A stretch of DNA of 13,470 nt from Proteiniphilum sp. UBA4084 (lineage in GTDB: Bacteria; Bacteroidota; Bacteroidia; Bacteroidales; Dysgonomonadaceae). Below are positions 1 through 6,394 of this stretch, one piece after another. Location: assembly GCA_002383605.1 (NCBI GenBank), contig DFYK01000030.1, forward strand, positions 1 to 13,470, written 5' to 3'. The notes below the pieces were generated by a model that saw only the letters and a program-made list of their open reading frames with translations, had not been told where the DNA came from and did no database searches. Made by a program: the position numbers and the translations under genes. Within the stretch, counting starts at the first letter, position 1. Every line of letters begins with the position of its first letter.

Positions 1-2
1 GT

Positions 3-167
3 GGAATTTTCTTTCTGTTCCCTTTCCTGTGGACGATGAAGTACACCCCGGTTCATACATATGAACTGAGACCCATGAGCACCGCCTCTCTGACAAAAGC
101 CGATCAACCGGTTGTGATGACCGATGCCAGCGGTAAAGACTATATCTCAGGTGTGTTAAAAGATTAA
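3..167 (+). CDS. 3' end of an unidentified membrane protein (partial)
   Basis: An open frame runs from the left edge of the window to a TAA at 165-167, giving 54 residues of C-terminus. The other two forward frames close early (stops at about 37 and 62), which favours this one. The first visible residues (GIFFLFPFLW) are strongly hydrophobic and look like the end of a membrane helix. They are followed by a polar tail of about 40 residues ending in YISGVLKD. I do not recognise the family. Its stop interlocks with that of the convergent hexapeptide-protein gene through a shared TTAA. The start lies outside the window. Confidence 0.5.
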   Translation, partial: GIFFLFPFLWTMKYTPVHTYELRPMSTASLTKADQPVVMTDASGKDYISGVLKD

Positions 168-694
168 AGAAGATTTTTGTCTTCCTTAAACCATCCTGCA
201 TACATCAGGTAGTTGTTCGCGATTTTCTGGTTCATCTCTTTTGATTGGGCAGGATCCACTTTTTTTACGAATTTTGCAGGTACCCCGGCATAAATGCTGC
301 CGGGTTCTACCTGTGTACCGCTCAATACCACTGCGCCGGCGGCAATAATTGCCCCTTCACCCACCACGGCATGATCGAGCACGATGGCGCCCATCCCAAT
401 CAGCGCGCCATTCTCTATCTTTGCCCCATGAATGACCACATTGTGTCCGATAGAGACATCGTCGCCAATGATGGAAACCGACTTCTGATAAAGGGTATGA
501 ATGACCGTGCCATCCTGCACGTTCACCCGGTCGCCGATACGAATGGAGTTTACGTCGCCGCGCAATACGGCATTATACCAGATGCTGCAATCGCGGCCGA
601 TTACCACATCGCCGATAATGGTGGCATTCTCTGCGAGATAACTGTTCTCACCGATCTGGGGTGTGAAACCGCGAACCGATTTAATTAAGGCCAT
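164..694 (-). CDS. Gamma-carbonic-anhydrase-family hexapeptide protein (YrdA/PaaY-like)
   Basis: A 176-residue left-handed beta-helix protein with hexapeptide-repeat spacing throughout (IIGDVVIGRDCSIW, then VSIIGDDVSIGHNVVIHG). Three histidines, H66 (VIHT), H84 and H89 (GHNVVIHG), match the metal-ligand pattern of the gamma-carbonic anhydrase/ferripyochelin-binding family. R45, D47, Q60 and D61 sit in the conserved RGD and VQDG positions. The family forms cytosolic trimers with metal sites at subunit interfaces; many YrdA-like members show weak or no measured CO2-hydrating activity, so carbonic anhydrase function is inferred only. The ATG at 694 has no SD (A/T-rich leader), normal for Bacteroidota. 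It lies 58 bases downstream of the aminopeptidase gene on the same strand and may be co-transcribed with it. Its 3' end overlaps the convergent membrane-protein gene by four bases. Confidence 0.93.
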   Translation of the reverse strand: MALIKSVRGFTPQIGENSYLAENATIIGDVVIGRDCSIWYNAVLRGDVNSIRIGDRVNVQDGTVIHTLYQKSVSIIGDDVSIGHNVVIHGAKIENGALIGMGAIVLDHAVVGEGAIIAAGAVVLSGTQVEPGSIYAGVPAKFVKKVDPAQSKEMNQKIANNYLMYAGWFKEDKNLL

Positions 695-752
695 GTAGAA
701 ATTTGATTTTTTGAGAATGAAGCTACAAGTTTATCTACGAAGTCAAAAACTG

Positions 753-2543
753 TTATATGGATTTCGTTTTACTTTTTAACCATGCTTTCTCTCCCTTGTC
801 CAGATATTTTTTCAGCTTGCGGTACACCATTTTGTGGTAGTTGTTCAGCCATTTAATCTCTTTTTTTGTCAGCAGTTTCTTCACAATAGGTTTTGTATCG
901 ATGGGGCAAAGGGTGATGGTCTCAAAGTTGTGAAACGAACCAAACTCTTCTGTTTTTTGGTACTCCTGCGTTACGATGAGGTTTTCAATGCGGATTCCGT
1001 ATTGATTGGCCCGATAAAGGCCCGGCTCATTGGAGGTGACCATCCCCGGTTGTAGTTTGGTAGGATTCTCTTCCAGACGGATATTCTGTGGTCCTTCGTG
1101 TACGTTGAGGAAGTGGCCGATACCGTGTCCCGTGCCGTGCCAGTAGGTAAGTCCGTTTTCCCATAAAGCTTTGCGGGCCAGGATATCGAGTTGTGAACCG
1201 CGCGTTCCTTCGGGGAAAATTGCGGTCGCCAGGGCAATATGTCCTTTCAGCACATGCGTGTAATCTGCCTTCATCTGTTTGGTGAGTTTCCCGACTGCGA
1301 CCGTACGGGTAATGTCGGTGGTCCCATCTTTATACTGTCCACCTGAATCAATCAGCAACAAACCTTCCGGCTCCACCTTCAGACAGGTTTCCGGCATAGC
1401 GTGATAATGGATCACAGCACCGTTGGGACCATATCCGGCAATGGTGCCGAAGCTTTCACCCACGAATAGCTCCTGCTGAGAGCGGTATTCGAGGAGTTTT
1501 TCAGCTACCGTCACCTCATTTACTTCACCGGCAGGTACTGCCTGCTCAAGCCACATATAAAATTTTACCAGAGCCACACCGTCTTTGATCATGGCGTTGC
1601 GGAAACCGTTCAGTTCGGTTTCGTTTTTGACGCTTTTCATCAGATCTATGAACGAAGGGATGTCCACTAACCGACATGAAGCGGGAATGGTTTGACGTAA
1701 TTTGTAATTGATCTTACTTCCGGTAATGCAAACACTGCTGTTCTTCGGCAGATTGGCTACATAGTCGAATATCTCCTGATAATCCCGCAGGATTACATCC
1801 TGCTCCGCGTAAGCATTTGCAACTTCATCGGTCAGTTTTTCCGGATCAATAAACAGAATGGATTCTTTTTCAGAAACATACCCGTATGCCATAGCCACCG
1901 GGTTGTAATCTACATCGTTGCCCCTGAGGTTAAAGGTCCACGCCACCGCATCGAGGGTCGCGATGATGATGCCATCGGCATCCACCCTTTTCAGCTCGTT
2001 GTTGATCCTGTTGATTTTGCTCTTCACCGATTCACCGGCGATCTCTTCGGGGAGAATGAAAACTGTGTTTTTTGGGATTCCCGGACGATCGCTGTAAATT
2101 TCCGAAAACGGATCAAGAGTAGTCTCCAGTTTGATCTCTTTGGACTGTAGTCTGTTTTGCAGGGCGAGGGCGTCGGAAGCGGCATATACCAGCCCATCGA
2201 TCCCTACTGTACCACCCGGACCCACCTGTGCAATGATCCACTCGGTCATATCGGGTGTATCGGCCTGTCCCATTTTAAAAAGTTCAAATCCCGTATCAGC
2301 CAGTTCATCGGCAGCCTGAAGGAAATAACGTGAATCGGTCCACACACCTGCCTGTGTTTTGGTCACGACGGCTGTACCGGCTGAGCCGGTGAAACCACTG
2401 ATCCATTTTCTGGTTTCCCAATGCTTGGGGGGATATTCACTCACATGGGCGTCGGTACTGGGGATGATGAATGCATCCAGCTGCTTCTCCTCCATGAATT
2501 GTCTCAAGGCTAAAAGCCTTTCGGGGATTTCACTTGTCTTCAT
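753..2543 (-). CDS. Xaa-Pro aminopeptidase (M24B, long three-domain aminopeptidase P)
   Basis: 596 residues, the length of the long, eukaryotic-like aminopeptidase P rather than the roughly 440-residue E. coli PepP. It removes N-terminal residues preceding proline and has two metal ions in the active site. Two creatinase-type N-terminal domains (about 8-145 and 160-305) precede the pita-bread catalytic domain (about 312-530). The five expected metal ligands are visible: D399 (LLLIDSG), D410 (TTDITRT), H473 (HGTGHGIGH), E506 (SNEPG) and E520 (IRIEN). H381 in IHYHA and H482 in NVHEGP are also present. The C-terminus (about 545-596) is a short, Lys-rich helical domain. No signal peptide is seen, so it is probably cytosolic. 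A TACATTTG -7-like element lies about 28 bases upstream of the ATG on this strand (2571-2578). Confidence 0.96.
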   Translation of the reverse strand: MKTSEIPERLLALRQFMEEKQLDAFIIPSTDAHVSEYPPKHWETRKWISGFTGSAGTAVVTKTQAGVWTDSRYFLQAADELADTGFELFKMGQADTPDMTEWIIAQVGPGGTVGIDGLVYAASDALALQNRLQSKEIKLETTLDPFSEIYSDRPGIPKNTVFILPEEIAGESVKSKINRINNELKRVDADGIIIATLDAVAWTFNLRGNDVDYNPVAMAYGYVSEKESILFIDPEKLTDEVANAYAEQDVILRDYQEIFDYVANLPKNSSVCITGSKINYKLRQTIPASCRLVDIPSFIDLMKSVKNETELNGFRNAMIKDGVALVKFYMWLEQAVPAGEVNEVTVAEKLLEYRSQQELFVGESFGTIAGYGPNGAVIHYHAMPETCLKVEPEGLLLIDSGGQYKDGTTDITRTVAVGKLTKQMKADYTHVLKGHIALATAIFPEGTRGSQLDILARKALWENGLTYWHGTGHGIGHFLNVHEGPQNIRLEENPTKLQPGMVTSNEPGLYRANQYGIRIENLIVTQEYQKTEEFGSFHNFETITLCPIDTKPIVKKLLTKKEIKWLNNYHKMVYRKLKKYLDKGEKAWLKSKTKSI

Positions 2544-2570
2544 TTCTCTATGATTTAGCTTTTAAAACAA

Positions 2571-2578
2571 CAAATGTA
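2571..2578 (-). promoter_or_regulatory. Candidate -7 element (TACATTTG) for the aminopeptidase gene
   Basis: Read on the minus strand this is TACATTTG, a full match to the Bacteroidota sigma-ABfr -7 consensus TAnnTTTG. It sits about 28 bases upstream of the aminopeptidase ATG. I see no good TTTG at the expected -33 spacing, so support is from the -7 element and its position only. It forms one arm of an inverted repeat with the plus-strand copy at 2592-2599. Confidence 0.45.
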
Positions 2579-2591
2579 ATAAATTTGTTCT

Positions 2592-2599
2592 TACATTTG
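2592..2599 (+). promoter_or_regulatory. Candidate rightward -7 element (TACATTTG)
   Basis: TACATTTG on the plus strand matches TAnnTTTG and faces away from the minus-strand copy at 2571-2578, so the pair could be back-to-back divergent promoters. No -33 TTTG is visible at the right spacing. It would start a transcript near 2606, well upstream of the RhuM-like gene. Chance occurrence in A/T-rich DNA cannot be excluded. Confidence 0.3.
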
Positions 2600-2648
2600 G
2601 ATTCGGTAATATCCTGTGAAATCATTATTATTATCCAGTCTAATTTCC

Positions 2649-2656
2649 TATATTTG
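2649..2656 (+). promoter_or_regulatory. Candidate -7 element (TATATTTG) for the RhuM-like gene
   Basis: TATATTTG fits TAnnTTTG and lies 76 bases before the first ATG of the RhuM-like frame (2732) and 109 before the internal ATG at 2765. There is no recognisable -33 TTTG at 19-21 bases. The rest of 2544-2731 is A/T-rich and shows no other structure I can name beyond the inverted repeat at 2571-2599. Confidence 0.35.
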
Positions 2657-2731
2657 TCTTGAAAAATAAATGCAGGCACGGAATTCAATATTTACAAGAA
2701 AAACATAGACGAAAGCCGTAAAAAATTAAAT

Positions 2732-3202
2732 ATGGCCAAAGTTCAGGCTATAAGATTGATTCGTATGGACAACAGATCAGAAATCATCATATGCCAGACC
2801 GAAGATGGTCTTACCAAAATCGAAACGAGATTGGAAGACGATACCGTTTGGCTGACACAAGCTCAAATGGCCGAGTTGTTTGAGAAGGGGAGAAGTACAA
2901 TAACAGAACATGTTAACAATATATTTCAAGAAGGGGAATTAGATGAAGAATCAGTATGTCGGAATTTCCGACATACTGCCTCTGATGGGAAAAGTTATGA
3001 AACAAATTTTTACAACCTCGATGTCATCATCTCTGGAAAAATAACCCATCAACAGATGTTGGAAAAAGCACAACAGGAATACGACAAATACAAAGGAAAG
3101 ACCGCAAACCAATTAAGTAAAGTGGAAGAAGATTTTATCCGGCAGATCGAGCAAACGGCTAAGCAAATCGAAAAAGCAAAGAAAGAAAATGAAAAACAAT
3201 AA
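2732..3202 (+). pseudogene. RhuM-family protein with internal in-frame deletion
   Basis: The frame encodes 156 residues from the ATG at 2732, or 145 from the ATG at 2765. The second fits the usual family start (MDNRSEIII), so the first 11 residues may not be native. The N-terminal part carries the RhuM helix-turn-helix-like region (VWLTQAQMAELFEKGRSTIT) and the SVCRNF..TASDGK and YNLDVIIS segments. Full-length RhuM proteins, as I recall them, are about 330-345 residues and continue VGYRVKSQ after DVIIS. Here the text jumps at about 3034/3035 directly to GKITHQQMLEKAQQEYDKYK, which resembles the extreme C-terminus of the family. About 185-190 residues of the middle therefore appear to be missing, with the frame kept. 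RhuM proteins are of unknown function and often occur in accessory islands. It could still be expressed as a short DNA-binding protein; labelled pseudogene because the core is absent. Confidence 0.7.
2952..2978. repeat. Perfect 27-base palindrome inside the RhuM-like gene
   Basis: Two 13-base arms (2952-2964 CAGTATGTCGGAA and 2966-2978 TTCCGACATACTG) are exact reverse complements around a single T at 2965. It encodes the conserved SVCRNFRHTA segment, so part of the symmetry may come from coding constraint. In DNA it is a possible dyad binding site, and in RNA a hairpin with an essentially closed loop. Confidence 0.9.
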
Positions 3203-3304
3203 ATGACCCGTGGAGTTTGTATTCCAGATAATAAAAATCACCCTGACCAGAAGTTTAAGATAACAAAAAGAGGGATCACATTTTTAGAGTTGTTGAATAT
3301 CTAG
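3203..3304 (+). CDS. Small hypothetical ORF (33 aa), possible gene remnant
   Basis: An ATG directly after the RhuM-like stop codon opens a 33-codon frame, in phase with the RhuM-like frame, ending in TAG at 3302-3304. The C-terminal half (FKITKRGITFLELLNI) resembles the last wing and helix of winged-helix regulators (pattern ITxKGxxFLELL), but it is far too short to be one. It may be a decayed 3' end of a lost gene, or chance. The remaining bases up to folB (3305-3384) are A/T-rich and hold a short AATTGT/ACAATT dyad (3334-3349) but no clear promoter. Confidence 0.2.
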   Translation: MTRGVCIPDNKNHPDQKFKITKRGITFLELLNI

Positions 3305-3384
3305 AGTTTAGTATTAGTAATTGATTGAACTTAAATTGTGCATACAATTCATTTTCAGTAGATAATTAACAGAGATAAAATGAA

Positions 3385-3744
3385 ATGAAGACTACAATTG
3401 AACTCACAAATATGCGGTTTTATGCCTATCATGGCGTGCTACCGCAAGAAAGGGAAACGGGCAATGTGTTTATTGTGAACATTACACTGGAAGCAGATCT
3501 CGCCGCTGCCTGCGAGAGTGACGATGTGTATGACACCATCAATTACGCAAATGTGTTTTCACTGGTGAAAAAAGAGATGGAGCAGCCCTCCAATCTTTTG
3601 GAACATGTAGCCGGGCGGATCATAGAGAGCCTTATTGCGGAGTTTCCACAAATTTCTATAGTGAGAGTAAGTGTGGCCAAGATGAACCCACCTGTAGACG
3701 GGGAGATGGAAAAAGCAGCGATTGTGCTTACTGCAACACGCTAA
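3385..3744 (+). CDS. folB: Dihydroneopterin aldolase
   Basis: 119 residues, the normal length. FolB cleaves 7,8-dihydroneopterin to 6-hydroxymethyl-7,8-dihydropterin and glycolaldehyde in tetrahydrofolate synthesis, as a cytosolic octamer. Visible hallmarks are FYAYHGVLPQERETG with E22 and the YDTINYANV segment with Y54. E73 in SNLLEHVA is the pterin-anchoring Glu, and K99 in VSVAKMNPP is the catalytic Lys. The ATG at 3385 is used because the ATG five bases earlier (3380) runs straight into a stop. The leader is A-rich with only a weak AGAG. It is followed after 41 bases by lptB. No other folate genes are in the window. Confidence 0.95.
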   Translation: MKTTIELTNMRFYAYHGVLPQERETGNVFIVNITLEADLAAACESDDVYDTINYANVFSLVKKEMEQPSNLLEHVAGRIIESLIAEFPQISIVRVSVAKMNPPVDGEMEKAAIVLTATR

Positions 3745-3760
3745 ACTGCCAACTTTTTCG

Positions 3761-3768
3761 TAACTTTG
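3761..3768 (+). promoter_or_regulatory. Candidate -7 element (TAACTTTG) for lptB-ruvX-def
   Basis: TAACTTTGC matches the TAnnTTTG consensus and lies 17 bases before the lptB ATG at 3786, implying a leader of roughly 10-15 bases. A -33 TTTG at the right distance is not obvious. The position supports 3786 as a usable start and an independent transcript beginning between folB and lptB. Confidence 0.5.
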
Positions 3769-3785
3769 CAGAAAATTCGGAACAG

Positions 3786-4619
3786 ATGGATGAACGTGCA
3801 GATGATAGGATTCCTCCCTTTGAAACAGAAGTGATTGACGCATCTCCTGATGAGACGGTGCAGCAGGACGAACCGTTGATGTTGCGCACCGAGAATCTGG
3901 TGAAAAAATATGGTAAACGGACTGTGGTGAATCACGTTTCCATCAACGTGAGGCAGGGAGAAATAGTTGGATTGCTCGGACCGAACGGAGCCGGTAAAAC
4001 GACTACATTTTATATGACTGTCGGGCTGATTGTCCCCAATGAAGGTGAAATATTTATTGGCAAGCAGAACATCACCGGTTATCCGGTCTATAAACGTGCG
4101 CAGAACGGTATCGGTTATCTGGCACAGGAAGCCTCCATATTCCGGAAAATGACTGTAGAAGACAACATCAAATCGGTGCTGGAATTCACCAATATGTCCG
4201 TCCGGGAACAAAAGGAGAAGCTTGAGACACTGATCGAGGAATTCGGGCTGCAGAAAGTACGCAAGAATCCTGGCGACCGCCTTTCGGGAGGAGAACGACG
4301 TCGTGCCGAGATTGCTCGCTGTCTGGCCATCGACCCGAAATTTATCATGCTCGATGAGCCTTTTGCCGGTATCGACCCCATTGCGGTGCAGGATATACAA
4401 TCTATTGTGGCGCAACTGAAATACAGAAATATTGGTATTCTCATTACCGATCACAATGTGGATGAGACGCTGAGTATCACCGATCGTGCCTATCTTCTTT
4501 TTGAAGGGAAGGTGCTTTTTCAGGGTACGGCCGAAGAGCTGGCTGCTAATCCTGTAGTTCGGGAGAAATATCTGGGGCGCGACTTTGAACTGCGCAGACG
4601 TACTTTCGATACGCCCTGA
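3786..4619 (+). CDS. lptB: LPS export ABC transporter ATP-binding protein LptB
   Basis: 277 residues. LptB is the cytosolic ATPase of LptB2FGC, which extracts LPS from the inner membrane and drives it to the outer membrane. All ABC motifs are present: Walker A GPNGAGKT (65-72), Q-loop Q114 in YLAQEASIFRKMTVEDN, signature LSGGE (166-170), Walker B with D190/E191 in IMLDEPFAGIDP, and H-loop H223 in TDHNV. The Q-loop text and GERRRAEIAR are typical of LptB rather than other ABC ATPases. The usual family start corresponds to M32 (MLRTENLVKKYG, 3879). The 31 residues before it are acidic and non-conserved in my memory of the family. The ATG at 3786 follows a promoter-like element, so it is kept, but 3879 is a fair alternative. 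Four bases separate it from ruvX. Confidence 0.95.
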   Translation: MDERADDRIPPFETEVIDASPDETVQQDEPLMLRTENLVKKYGKRTVVNHVSINVRQGEIVGLLGPNGAGKTTTFYMTVGLIVPNEGEIFIGKQNITGYPVYKRAQNGIGYLAQEASIFRKMTVEDNIKSVLEFTNMSVREQKEKLETLIEEFGLQKVRKNPGDRLSGGERRRAEIARCLAIDPKFIMLDEPFAGIDPIAVQDIQSIVAQLKYRNIGILITDHNVDETLSITDRAYLLFEGKVLFQGTAEELAANPVVREKYLGRDFELRRRTFDTP

Positions 4620-4623
4620 AATT

Positions 4624-5046
4624 ATGGCACGCCTGCTATCCATCGATTACGGGAAAAAACGTACTGGGATTGCCGTGAGCGATCCCCTACAGCTTATTGC
4701 CAACGGGTTGACAACGGTAGAGACTCCCAGGCTGTTTGATTTTTTGGCAGATTATTTAAAAAAGGAAGAAGTTGCTGTGATTGTAGTCGGCCTGCCCAAA
4801 CAAATGAATAATGAACCGTCGGAAAATATGAAACGTGTGGAGCCTTTTGTGAACAGGCTCAGGAAGATTTATCCCCACATTCCGGTGGAGTATTACGACG
4901 AGCGGTTTTCATCGAAGATGGCACAACAGGCCATGATTGATGGAGGGCTCAAAAAAAAAGAGCGACAAAATAAGGCACTGGTAGATGAGATCAGTGCCAC
5001 CATTATCCTGCAGGGATATATGGAAAGCAAAAGAATGAGATTATGA
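4624..5046 (+). CDS. ruvX: RuvX/YqgF-family RNase H-fold protein (putative Holliday junction resolvase)
   Basis: 140 residues from the ATG at 4624, the normal length. A longer frame from 4585 would overlap lptB and adds 13 unrelated residues, so it was not used. The RNase H-like fold is shown by SIDYGKKRTGIAVSD with D8 near the start, VVGLPKQMNNEPS (54-66), YYDERFSS with D92/E93, and the C-terminal D121/E122 in VDEISATIILQGYM. YqgF homologues have been linked to pre-16S rRNA 5'-end processing and to Holliday junction resolution; which applies here cannot be told from sequence. It starts four bases after lptB and its TGA overlaps the def ATG in an ATGA, which suggests translational coupling. 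Confidence 0.93.
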   Translation: MARLLSIDYGKKRTGIAVSDPLQLIANGLTTVETPRLFDFLADYLKKEEVAVIVVGLPKQMNNEPSENMKRVEPFVNRLRKIYPHIPVEYYDERFSSKMAQQAMIDGGLKKKERQNKALVDEISATIILQGYMESKRMRL

Positions 5047-5603
5047 TTTTACCCATTTATATTTATGGTCAGCCGGTGTTGCGAAAGGTAACCCGGGATA
5101 TCGACCCGGAAAATTATCCGAATCTGAAAGAACTTATTGACAACATGTTTGAGACCATGTATAAAGCCGACGGGGTGGGGCTAGCCGGCCCGCAGGTGGG
5201 TCTGGAGGATCGCCTCTTTGTGGTGGATCTTGCTCCACTCGCAAGTGAGGAACACCCGGAGTTTGGTGATTTTAAAAAGGTTTTTATCAATGCCCACATC
5301 ACGGAGCGAAGCGGCGAAGAGGTATTGATTGAAGAGGGATGCCTGAGTATTCCGGGCATCCATGAAAAGGTGCCCCGCGAAGACAAAATACGAATATCAT
5401 ATCTCGATGAAAATCTACAGCCCCAGGAAGAAACGTATGAGGGATATATGGCACGCGTGATCCAGCATGAGTATGACCATCTCGACGGAATCATGTTTGT
5501 GGATAAAATATCTCCCCTGCGCAAAAGGATGATCAAAGGCAAACTCTCCAACATGGAAAAGGGAAAGGTCGCCTGCGATTACAAGATTAAACCGGTGCGT
5601 TAA
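5043..5603 (+). CDS. def: Peptide deformylase
   Basis: 186 residues, normal for type-I bacterial deformylase. It removes the N-formyl group from nascent proteins at the ribosome using a divalent metal. The three signature motifs are present: motif I GVGLAGPQVG (44-53, with Gly where Ala is common), motif II EEGCLSIPG (97-105, metal ligand C100), and motif III VIQHEYDHLDG (139-149, ligands H142 and H146, catalytic E143). The start overlaps the ruvX stop as ATGA. The stop overlaps that of the convergent pgl gene through TTAA at 5600-5603, leaving no room for an intergenic terminator. Confidence 0.97.
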   Translation: MILPIYIYGQPVLRKVTRDIDPENYPNLKELIDNMFETMYKADGVGLAGPQVGLEDRLFVVDLAPLASEEHPEFGDFKKVFINAHITERSGEEVLIEEGCLSIPGIHEKVPREDKIRISYLDENLQPQEETYEGYMARVIQHEYDHLDGIMFVDKISPLRKRMIKGKLSNMEKGKVACDYKIKPVR

Positions 5604-6328
5604 TCTTTTACTCCGGTCAGCTTTCGGGCTGCCTTTTCATCCAGGAACCAAAGAAGATTTCCCGTATCCGGTTGTACCAGCGCTGCCGGATATTTTTTTT
5701 CAGTCAGGTGGGGATGGTCGATAATCTCTTCGACCTTATCTGCTTTATTTTCACCGGTCACCAGAAACACGACATTTCTGGCGGCATTGATCACCTTCCC
5801 GGTGAGACTCACCCGTTTCTGGCCGCTTGTGGGATGGGTTGCTGTCACACAATTCTCCGGACTATTCCAAAGTTCAATTTCATGTGGAAAGATGGACGCT
5901 GTATGTCCGTCGTCTCCCATTCCCAGCATCAGCATGTCGAACGCAGGAACGCCGTGTATGGGTTCCAGTTTGGCGCTGAGTAAATCACCATAGCGTTTGG
6001 CTTCCACTTCCGGAACATTCTCTCCGTGAATGCGAAAGATATTTTTGTCGGACACCGGTATGAAATTGAACAGATGCTCTTTGGCCATTTTGTAGTTACT
6101 TTCATCGTCGGTGGGCGCTACACAACGTTCATCACCCCAGAAGAATTTTATTTTCCTCCAGTCGATCTCACCCTCAGGGAGTTGTGCCCAATAGTTGAAC
6201 AGCGACCTGGGTGTGGAACCACCCGAAAGGGCAATTGTAACATCATCCTTTTCTGCGAGAATATCCTGAAACCATGCAGTAAATGATTGATTCAAATCGG
6301 CCAATGTCTTAAATATCCTAATATCCAT
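5600..6328 (-). CDS. pgl: 6-phosphogluconolactonase (DevB/SOL type)
   Basis: 242 residues. It hydrolyses 6-phosphogluconolactone to 6-phosphogluconate, the second step of the oxidative pentose phosphate pathway, in the cytosol. It belongs to the glucosamine-6-phosphate isomerase-like fold and shows ALSGGSTPRSLF (33-44), KFFWGDERCV (61-70), GMGDDGHTASIFP (136-148, with the general-base H142) and QPDTGNLLWFLDEKAA near the end. It is 66 bases downstream of zwf on the same strand, the expected pairing; gnd is not in the window. The leader before the ATG at 6328 is A/T-rich without SD. Confidence 0.96.
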   Translation of the reverse strand: MDIRIFKTLADLNQSFTAWFQDILAEKDDVTIALSGGSTPRSLFNYWAQLPEGEIDWRKIKFFWGDERCVAPTDDESNYKMAKEHLFNFIPVSDKNIFRIHGENVPEVEAKRYGDLLSAKLEPIHGVPAFDMLMLGMGDDGHTASIFPHEIELWNSPENCVTATHPTSGQKRVSLTGKVINAARNVVFLVTGENKADKVEEIIDHPHLTEKKYPAALVQPDTGNLLWFLDEKAARKLTGVKD

Positions 6329-6394
6329 ATTTCATTTTAATAAATAGCGTTCAGCTGTCAGCGATGTCTTTCGTCTTGATACTTTTGTCTTATT

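Noticed and set aside
971..1237. Minus-strand ORF of 88 codons in the aminopeptidase region
   Set aside because: It lies wholly inside the well-supported aminopeptidase gene in another frame and has no family features.
2600..2764. N-terminal extension of the RhuM-like frame upstream of 2732
   Set aside because: The frame stays open back to a TGA near 2658 but has no start codon before 2732, and family members begin at the position of the ATG at 2765.
3334..3349. AATTGT-GCAT-ACAATT dyad before folB as an operator
   Set aside because: Six-base arms in very A/T-rich DNA are expected by chance, and no regulator or promoter is linked to it.
3741..4643. Minus-strand 300-codon ORF opposite lptB
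   Set aside because: It is long, but antisense to a gene with every ABC ATPase motif, and its translation resembles no protein family. It is a shadow of codon usage.
6329..6394. Structured element between zwf and pgl
   Set aside because: Only a CAGCTG palindrome with poor flanking pairing is present; no T-run and no stable hairpin.
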